DNA of 64,000 nt from a candidate division WOR-1 bacterium RIFOXYB2_FULL_46_45 (GTDB lineage: Bacteria; Margulisbacteria; WOR-1; XYC2-FULL-46-14): the NCBI GenBank assembly GCA_001771585.1, contig MEUE01000001.1, positions 620,001-684,000 of the forward strand, given 5' to 3'. Positions 58,854-64,000 of the stretch are shown one piece after another. The translations under genes and the position numbers were made by a program. Position 1 is the stretch's first letter; every line of letters starts with the position of its first letter. Under the pieces are notes generated by a model, which worked only from the letters and a program-made list of their open reading frames with translations, made no database searches and was not told where the DNA came from.

Positions 58854-58925
58854 TTCGTGAGATTAGCGTTTGGAAATTCGTGTAATTCGCGACAAAAGAC
58901 AAATTCGCGAAAATTAGAGATTTCG
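58835..58925. repeat. AATTCG/ATTCGCG degenerate tract, right of the GxxExxY gene
   Basis: It repeats ATTCGAGTCATTCGAG, AATTCGTG, AATTCGCG and AATTAGAG. It covers the end of the GxxExxY gene and reaches the small Cys protein on the other strand. Confidence 0.55.
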
Positions 58926-58934
58926 TCTTTTTAT

Positions 58935-59213
58935 TCAGATCTTTAGGTCAGTATGCGGAGGAGGAGACTTTTGGTTCTGTCCCAATAAATAGATCGCGCT
59001 GCCGATAATCTTTTTATAAAGTTTTTTCTCGTTCTTGTCCTTATCCCTATCCTTGATCCTCGGGCATTCTTCGCAGAGCCGGTAGCGCTTTTTGGGAGCA
59101 AAACAGAGGGCGTCGGCGGAATAAATACAGCGGCCGGCGCGGATATTCCTCTTCTCAACTTTAGGTTGTTTGCTAAAATTCATTTTCTTCTCTTCAGGGC
59201 GTTTAACTTCCAT
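58935..59213 (-). CDS. Small Cys-containing protein of unknown function
   Basis: The protein has 92 residues from ATG 59213, which lies 6 bases after a TAAAAT box. Four Cys (GRCIYSADALCFAPKKRYRLCEEC, split C-x7-C-x9-C-x2-C) could hold zinc or an iron-sulfur cluster. The adjacent RIKDRDKDKNEKKLY is read from a GATAAGGACAAG-type repeat. The C-terminal part has a short hydrophobic stretch (IIGSAIYLLG). No known family is recognised. It faces plsC across a shared divergent promoter. Confidence 0.55.
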   Translation of the reverse strand: MEVKRPEEKKMNFSKQPKVEKRNIRAGRCIYSADALCFAPKKRYRLCEECPRIKDRDKDKNEKKLYKKIIGSAIYLLGQNQKSPPPHTDLKI

Positions 59214-59219
59214 GGCATC

Positions 59220-59249
59220 ATTTTAACGTTGTTTTTTGGTGGATTTCAA
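59220..59249 (-). promoter_or_regulatory. Promoter of the small Cys protein, overlapping the plsC promoter
   Basis: On the minus strand TTGAAA (59249-59244), an 18-base spacer and TAAAAT (59225-59220), 6 bases before ATG 59213. Confidence 0.55.
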
Positions 59250-59256
59250 GTAAAAT
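59229..59256 (+). promoter_or_regulatory. Promoter of plsC, leaderless type
   Basis: TTGTTT (59229-59234), a 16-base spacer and TAAAAT (59251-59256), 7 bases before ATG 59264. Confidence 0.55.
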
Positions 59257-59263
59257 TATACCT

Positions 59264-59959
59264 ATGGCGCTACTAAGAACAATCTTCTTTAGCCTCTTTC
59301 TGGTCTTAAGCTTTTTGGTCGGGACATTGCTTACTCTAGCGATTGCGGCTTTTACCCGAAGTTCCAAAACTTTCCGCCATGCGGCGCAGATCTGGTCCAA
59401 AGCGCTGGTTTTGGCTTCCGGATCGAAGCTGACAGTAAAAGGGCTCGAAAATATCCCTAAAGATGAACCGCTGATCATCGTTTCAAACCACCAGAGCGCC
59501 GCCGATATCATCATTTTGCTGGCGGCAATCCCGAGATATTTTCGTTTTGTGATAAAAAAGGAACTTTTTGCCGTCCCGATCTTCGGCTTTTATTTGAGAA
59601 TGGCCGACTATGTCCGGCTCGACCGCGAAGCCGGAGCCTCTTCCGTAAAATCTTTGCTTAAAGCGGATGTCGCCGACGCGGTCTTAATTTTTCCGGAAGG
59701 GACCAGAAGCGGCAGCAGTGATCTCTTGCCCTTTAAAAAGGGCTCGCTCTTTCTGGTCTTCAACAGCAAAGCCAGAGTGCTCCCTGTGGCAATTAACGGC
59801 AGTTATAAAATAGTCCCCAAAGGAAGCGCGGTAATTAAACCGACCGATGTAACGATCAGTTTCGGCCCGCCGCTGGATTTGACCAACTATCCGAGAACCA
59901 AGATTGGCTACGAACAGGCCATGGGAGAGTTAAGAAATTCTATTGAGAAGATGCTATAA
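59264..59959 (+). CDS. plsC: 1-acyl-glycerol-3-phosphate acyltransferase
   Basis: The protein has 231 residues. It adds the second acyl chain to make phosphatidic acid. An N-terminal helix (FLVLSFLVGTLLTLAIAAF) anchors it; the NHQSAADI box (HX4D) and the LIFPEGTRS box are the acyltransferase catalytic and substrate sites. Promoter 59229-59256 lies 7 bases before the start. thrC follows. Confidence 0.94.
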   Translation: MALLRTIFFSLFLVLSFLVGTLLTLAIAAFTRSSKTFRHAAQIWSKALVLASGSKLTVKGLENIPKDEPLIIVSNHQSAADIIILLAAIPRYFRFVIKKELFAVPIFGFYLRMADYVRLDREAGASSVKSLLKADVADAVLIFPEGTRSGSSDLLPFKKGSLFLVFNSKARVLPVAINGSYKIVPKGSAVIKPTDVTISFGPPLDLTNYPRTKIGYEQAMGELRNSIEKML

Positions 59960-59960
59960 T
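59952..59960 (+). promoter_or_regulatory. Extended -10 promoter of thrC
   Basis: TGCTATAAT overlapping the plsC stop codon, 6 bases before ATG 59967. Confidence 0.6.
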
Positions 59961-59966
59961 TAAAGC

Positions 59967-61016
59967 ATGAAATACAAAGGCGTTATCGAGACCTACCGAG
60001 AATACCTGCCGGTGTCGGAAAATACTCCTGTTATCACTTTTTATGAGGGAAATACTCCGTTAATCCACTCCAAACATTTGTCGGACCTGACCAAATGCGA
60101 AGTTTATTTAAAGTTTGAAGGGGCCAACCCGACCGGCTCGTTCAAAGACCGCGGAATGACGATGGCAATTTCAAAAGCAAAAGAGGCCGGCAAAAAAGCG
60201 GTTATCTGCGCTTCAACCGGCAACACCTCCGCCTCCGCCGCCGCCTATGCCGCCCAGGCGGAGATGGATTGCGTCGTAATTATTCCCAAAGGAAAGATCG
60301 CCTTGGGAAAACTTTCACAAGCGATCATGCACGGGGCAAAAGTTTTTGAAGTCGACGGCAATTTTGACCAGGCCTTGAATTTGGTCCGTGAGCTGGGTGA
60401 AAAATACCCGGTTGAGATCGTTAACTCAATTAATCCGTACAGAATCGAGGGACAAAAGACCGGCACCTTTGAGATCTGCGATCAGCTGAATGCCGTACCC
60501 GATTATTTTTGCCTGCCGGTCGGCAACGCCGGCAACATTACCGCCTACTGGAAGGGGTTCAAAGAATATTACAACAAAAAACAGATCGACAAACTGCCAA
60601 AGATGACCGGCTTCCAGGCCGCCGGATCGGCCCCAATCGTCCTGGGAAAACCGGTTGAAAAACCGGAGACGATCGCCACCGCGATTCGGATCGGCAATCC
60701 GGCCTCATGGAAAACCGCCGTTGCCGCGCAGGAAGAATCCAACGGCTCAATCACCGCCGTAACCGACGATGAAATAATCGAAGCTTATAAATTGATTGCC
60801 GCGAAGTCCGGAGTTTTTTGCGAGCCGGCTTCGGCCGCCTCGGTCGCGGGGCTCTTAAAAAGAAGGAAAGAAGGAAAACTTCCCGACCAACAGCTGGTCG
60901 TTTGCGTCTTGACCGGACACGGTTTGAAAGATCCCGACACCGCCATCAAGTCCGGACAAAAACCGAAAAGCCTCCCCTGCAATACCAGCGCGGTCATCAA
61001 GGAGTTGGGATACTAG
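59967..61016 (+). CDS. thrC: Threonine synthase
   Basis: The protein has 349 residues, the short PLP-dependent type. It turns O-phosphohomoserine into threonine. The PLP Lys lies in [30 protein letters not shown] and the Gly-rich [11 protein letters not shown] bind the cofactor phosphate. The LpxB-like gene starts at the base after its stop. Confidence 0.95.
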   Translation: MKYKGVIETYREYLPVSENTPVITFYEGNTPLIHSKHLSDLTKCEVYLKFEGANPTGSFKDRGMTMAISKAKEAGKKAVICASTGNTSASAAAYAAQAEMDCVVIIPKGKIALGKLSQAIMHGAKVFEVDGNFDQALNLVRELGEKYPVEIVNSINPYRIEGQKTGTFEICDQLNAVPDYFCLPVGNAGNITAYWKGFKEYYNKKQIDKLPKMTGFQAAGSAPIVLGKPVEKPETIATAIRIGNPASWKTAVAAQEESNGSITAVTDDEIIEAYKLIAAKSGVFCEPASAASVAGLLKRRKEGKLPDQQLVVCVLTGHGLKDPDTAIKSGQKPKSLPCNTSAVIKELGY

Positions 61017-62165
61017 GTGGACAATTTTGACTTTGTCCTGGTCGCCAATAGTCCTGGGGAATTGAGCTCTCTGGTAAAGCCGATCGTCGAAAGGATCAAG
61101 GCCCGCTCCAAAGAGAGCCGGATCACCCTTTTTCTGACCCCCTGCCAGTATTCTTCCGGCCGCGAAGCCGGTTACGCCAAAACGCTCGGAGTAAACGAAA
61201 TTATTTGTCCCGAAGATTACCGCAAATGGATCCTCGGTATCCCGATTAAACGGGAGATGAATTTTAAAAACCGGGGAGCGGTCCTCTTTCTGGGAGGAGA
61301 TTTGATGCACGCGGTCCTAATCGCCAAAAAACTCGGCTTCAAGGCCTACGCCTATCTCCACGGCCAAAAGGCCGGCTGGAAAAATGTTTTTTCCAAATTT
61401 TTTGTAATCGACCAGAAAGCGGCCGCGGGAATCCGTCATAAAAATGTGCGGGCGGTCGGTGATCTGATGATGAATTCGATTACCGCCCTCTCAAAAACGG
61501 AGACGATCAAAAACTGGAAACTGGATTCCAATAAACCGATTGTCGCCATGCTTCCCGGTAGCCGGCTCTGGGAAAGCGATCTTTTGGTCCCGTTTTATGA
61601 GATTGTCGCGGCGGAGCTAAAAAAAATCATCCCCGGAATGCAAATCATCCTGGTCCTTTCCCCTTTTACCTCGATGAAAGACATCGAAAAAAAGTTGAGC
61701 GGTAACATGTTTGATTTGATCGCGCCGCTCAATTCGATCCCCGCCGCCGACCTGGCGATAACGATCCCCGGGACCAACACCGCGCAGATTGCCGCGCTGG
61801 GGATCCCGTTTTTGATGATCTTCCCGCTAAACAAACTTGACAGTATCCCGCTGGAAGGACTGCTCCACTATGTGACCAAAATCCCTCTGGCCGGCAAAAT
61901 AATCAAACAACTGGCGGCAAAAATCATTTGTAGCAAGACCCGTTTTTTTGCCCTGCCAAATATGAAGGCGCGCAAAATGGTGGCGCCGGAACTGGTGGGT
62001 AAATTGAGCGCCGAACAGGTGGTTGAAAAGACGCTTGAACTGCTCGGCAATCCCGAAGCCTTGAAACATATGGGAAACGAGCTAAAAAAACTGATGGGCG
62101 AATCAAACGCCGCCGACATAATCGTCGAGGAGATAATAAATGAAGCTTTTCTTCCGGCTTGCTAA
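61017..62165 (+). CDS. Lipid-A-disaccharide-synthase-like glycosyltransferase (LpxB family)
   Basis: The protein has 382 residues from GTG 61017, immediately after thrC. It matches the LpxB/GT19 fold: VLVANSPGELSSLVKPIVERI at the N-terminus and, in the second half, MLPGSRLWESDLLVP and TIPGTNTAQIAALGIP, the nucleotide-sugar site. True LpxB makes the lipid A disaccharide from UDP-diacylglucosamine and lipid X; here the divergence is high and LpxA/LpxC/LpxD are not in the window, so I call it LpxB-like. The MsbA-like gene overlaps its end by 26 bases. Confidence 0.85.
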   Translation: MDNFDFVLVANSPGELSSLVKPIVERIKARSKESRITLFLTPCQYSSGREAGYAKTLGVNEIICPEDYRKWILGIPIKREMNFKNRGAVLFLGGDLMHAVLIAKKLGFKAYAYLHGQKAGWKNVFSKFFVIDQKAAAGIRHKNVRAVGDLMMNSITALSKTETIKNWKLDSNKPIVAMLPGSRLWESDLLVPFYEIVAAELKKIIPGMQIILVLSPFTSMKDIEKKLSGNMFDLIAPLNSIPAADLAITIPGTNTAQIAALGIPFLMIFPLNKLDSIPLEGLLHYVTKIPLAGKIIKQLAAKIICSKTRFFALPNMKARKMVAPELVGKLSAEQVVEKTLELLGNPEALKHMGNELKKLMGESNAADIIVEEIINEAFLPAC

Positions 62166-63864
62166 ATACCTCACGCCCTATAATAATTATGTTATTGGGG
62201 CGGCAATTTCCATGCTGATCTTTTCACTCTGCAATATTGCCATGATCCCGTTGATTGCGCGCCTTTCCGAAGCGATCGCCCAAAAAAGCATCTTTCAGCT
62301 GAATTTGGTGGTGGCAATGGCGGTTGGGATTTATTTTCTGCGCGGCGCCGCGACTTACGGTCAGGGATATTTGATCTCTTTCGCCTCGCAAAGGATGCTT
62401 TTTGATTTAAGGACCCAGCTGTTTGAGCATTTAAACAAGCTCTCCTTCGATTTTTTCCAAAAGTGGCGCACCGGCGATTTGATCTCACGGTCGACCAACG
62501 ATATTGACAATATCCAGAACGGGATCTCTTCCACCGTGATCCAGCTTTTGCCGAATATGCTGACGCTCTTGGGCGCGATCTGTTATTTATTTTATTTAAA
62601 CTGGAAGCTTTCTCTTTTAACCCTCATGATCATCCCGTTGCTTTCGCTAATCATCAATAAGTTCGGAAAAGAGATGCACAAAGTTTCATCCGACGCGCAA
62701 AAGAAGACCTCCGATATCTCTTCTATACTGCAAGAAAAGGTGGCCGGGGTGCAGGTCGTCAAATCTTTCGCCATGGAAAAACATGAGATCAAAAAATTTA
62801 AGGAAGAATCGGAAAAGAGCTTCTGGCTCTCTTTGAAACAGGTGCAGATCAACGTGACCCAGACGCCGCTTCTGGCCTTTATCCAGGTTTTGGGAATGGT
62901 GGCAATCATCTGGTACGGCGGCTATCAGGTGGTAACCGGAAAACTCAACCCGGCCGACCTGATCGCCTTCTTTGCCGGGATCGCACTAATCGCCGATCCG
63001 GTCTCCCGCCTGGGAGACACCAACGCGATTGTCCAGAGGTCGCTCGCTTCCGCGGAAAGGATCTTTGAAATCATTGATCTTGAACCGACAGTGCAAGACG
63101 CCGTAAACGCCCACGATATAGAAATAAAGGGAGAGGTCCGTTTTAATTCCGTTTCGTTCAAATATCAGGAAGAGCTCCCTCTGGTCCTTGAAAAAGTCGA
63201 CTTGAAAGCGAATCCGGGAGAAATCGTCGCCTTAGTCGGCAGATCGGGAGCCGGAAAAACTACCCTTGTAAACCTGATCCCCCGCTTTTATGACGCGACC
63301 GAGGGTGAAATATTAATTGACAACATCCCCATCCGGGATTCTAAATTGCACTCGCTCAGATCGCAGATGGGGATCGTTTCGCAGGAGACAATTTTATTTT
63401 CGGGGACGATAAAAGAGAATATCGCTTACGGCAAGATCGGCTCAAGCGACGAAGAGATCAAACAGGCCGCGATCGCCGCCAACGCCCACAATTTTATAAT
63501 CGAACTTGAGGACGGCTACGAAACGGTCGTGGGCGAACGGGGGGCCTCTCTTTCCGGCGGCCAAAAACAGCGGGTTGCGATCGCAAGAGCCCTCTTAAGA
63601 AATCCGCGGATCTTGATCCTTGATGAAGCCACTTCGGCGTTGGATACCGAATCCGAAAGGCTGGTCCAGGAGGCGATGGATAAATTGATGCAGGGAAGGA
63701 CCACTTTTGTGATTGCTCACCGCCTGTCAACCGTCCAGCACGCCGATAAAATTATTGTACTCGACCGGGGAAAGATCGTGGAACAAGGAAAACACGACGA
63801 GCTCCTCTCAAAGAGCGGGATTTACAAGATGCTCTATGAGATGCAGTTTAAAGAACCTGCATGA
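62140..63864 (+). CDS. MsbA-like lipid/lipopolysaccharide ABC exporter
   Basis: The protein has 574 residues, a complete half-transporter. Six helices lie in residues 15-300, followed by the ATPase domain: Walker A VGRSGAGKTTLVN, signature LSGGQKQRVAIARA, Walker B ILILDEATSALD and the switch His in VIAHRLSTVQHAD. It probably flips a lipid A-like glycolipid, as it lies between two LpxB-family genes. The next gene starts inside its stop codon (63861-63864). Confidence 0.93.
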   Translation: MKLFFRLAKYLTPYNNYVIGAAISMLIFSLCNIAMIPLIARLSEAIAQKSIFQLNLVVAMAVGIYFLRGAATYGQGYLISFASQRMLFDLRTQLFEHLNKLSFDFFQKWRTGDLISRSTNDIDNIQNGISSTVIQLLPNMLTLLGAICYLFYLNWKLSLLTLMIIPLLSLIINKFGKEMHKVSSDAQKKTSDISSILQEKVAGVQVVKSFAMEKHEIKKFKEESEKSFWLSLKQVQINVTQTPLLAFIQVLGMVAIIWYGGYQVVTGKLNPADLIAFFAGIALIADPVSRLGDTNAIVQRSLASAERIFEIIDLEPTVQDAVNAHDIEIKGEVRFNSVSFKYQEELPLVLEKVDLKANPGEIVALVGRSGAGKTTLVNLIPRFYDATEGEILIDNIPIRDSKLHSLRSQMGIVSQETILFSGTIKENIAYGKIGSSDEEIKQAAIAANAHNFIIELEDGYETVVGERGASLSGGQKQRVAIARALLRNPRILILDEATSALDTESERLVQEAMDKLMQGRTTFVIAHRLSTVQHADKIIVLDRGKIVEQGKHDELLSKSGIYKMLYEMQFKEPA

Positions 63865-64000
63865 AAATTTTAATAATCTCCAACGGTCACGGGGAAGATC
63901 TGGTCGGAGCTAAACTGGCCGAAAAACTATCCGATGTCCTGGCGTTGCCGTTGGTTGGAGAAGGAAACGCTTATAAGTGTAAGGTCCTCGGTCCCCGCAA
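63861..64000 (+). CDS. LpxB-related protein, partial (C-terminus beyond right edge)
   Basis: Forty-six complete codons are visible. MKILIISNGHGEDLVGAKLA matches the N-terminus of the lipid-A-disaccharide-synthase-related family known from cyanobacteria and Deinococcus. The start overlaps the MsbA-like stop as ATGA. It would be a second glycosyltransferase of this envelope-lipid cluster. Confidence 0.75.
   Translation, partial: MKILIISNGHGEDLVGAKLAEKLSDVLALPLVGEGNAYKCKVLGPR

Overview
The window reads as a chromosomal segment of an uncultured Gram-negative-type bacterium. The evidence is a set of outer-membrane beta-barrel proteins, one carrying S-layer homology (SLH) domains, two lipid-A-disaccharide-synthase-like proteins around an MsbA-type transporter, and a bacterial core genome that uses an archaeal-type phosphoglycerate mutase. 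This mixture, plus many glycoside hydrolases, would fit the Margulisbacteria/Saganbacteria (WOR-1) and cyanobacterial-sister radiation. That placement is inference; no rRNA gene is present to settle it.

Left part (1-31.5 kb), accessory. Two unknown proteins (one cut by the window edge) are followed by an IS110/IS1111-family element with a highly structured 3' flank. Then comes a minus-strand carbohydrate block: secreted binding protein, two ABC sugar permeases (one with a beta-propeller inserted in a periplasmic loop), GH8 lipoprotein, large clan-A-like hydrolase and GH94 phosphorylase. A PIN/AbrB toxin-antitoxin pair and two AAA/DUF4143 ATPase genes are interspersed. Each ATPase gene is bracketed by a ~42-bp direct repeat. 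On the plus strand follow an AT-rich pair with a cellulose-synthase-like glycosyltransferase, two proteins with EF-hand-like loops, a sugar-binding lipoprotein, glmS, a GH42 enzyme and a second GH94.

Right part (31.7-64 kb), mostly housekeeping. A minus-strand operon coaE-proA-nadD-M16 peptidase-dut-dapB is divergent from three outer-membrane/surface genes. Then come rpe-comEC-comEA, a lytic transglycosylase and purL. A lone histidine-kinase-like ATPase precedes pnp-rpsO-ribF-amj-response regulator. Further on are apgM, cvpA-purE, aroE-gspE-like, a GxxExxY gene inside an AATTCG-rich tract, plsC, thrC, and an LpxB-like/MsbA/LpxB-related cluster that runs off the right edge.

Three genome-wide habits stand out. 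(1) A shared promoter motif, GTGAAATTT-N14-CGATATATA, with invariant 14-base spacing, precedes six transcription units in the accessory and signalling part and looks like an alternative-sigma regulon for surface and polysaccharide genes. (2) Many housekeeping genes have TGNTATAAT or TAAAAT only 6-9 bases before the start codon, implying leaderless mRNAs. (3) Several families of short degenerate tandem repeats lie between genes and also in frame inside conserved enzymes. Together the sugar genes suggest uptake and phosphorolysis of beta-linked oligosaccharides combined with synthesis and trimming of an extracellular glycan.
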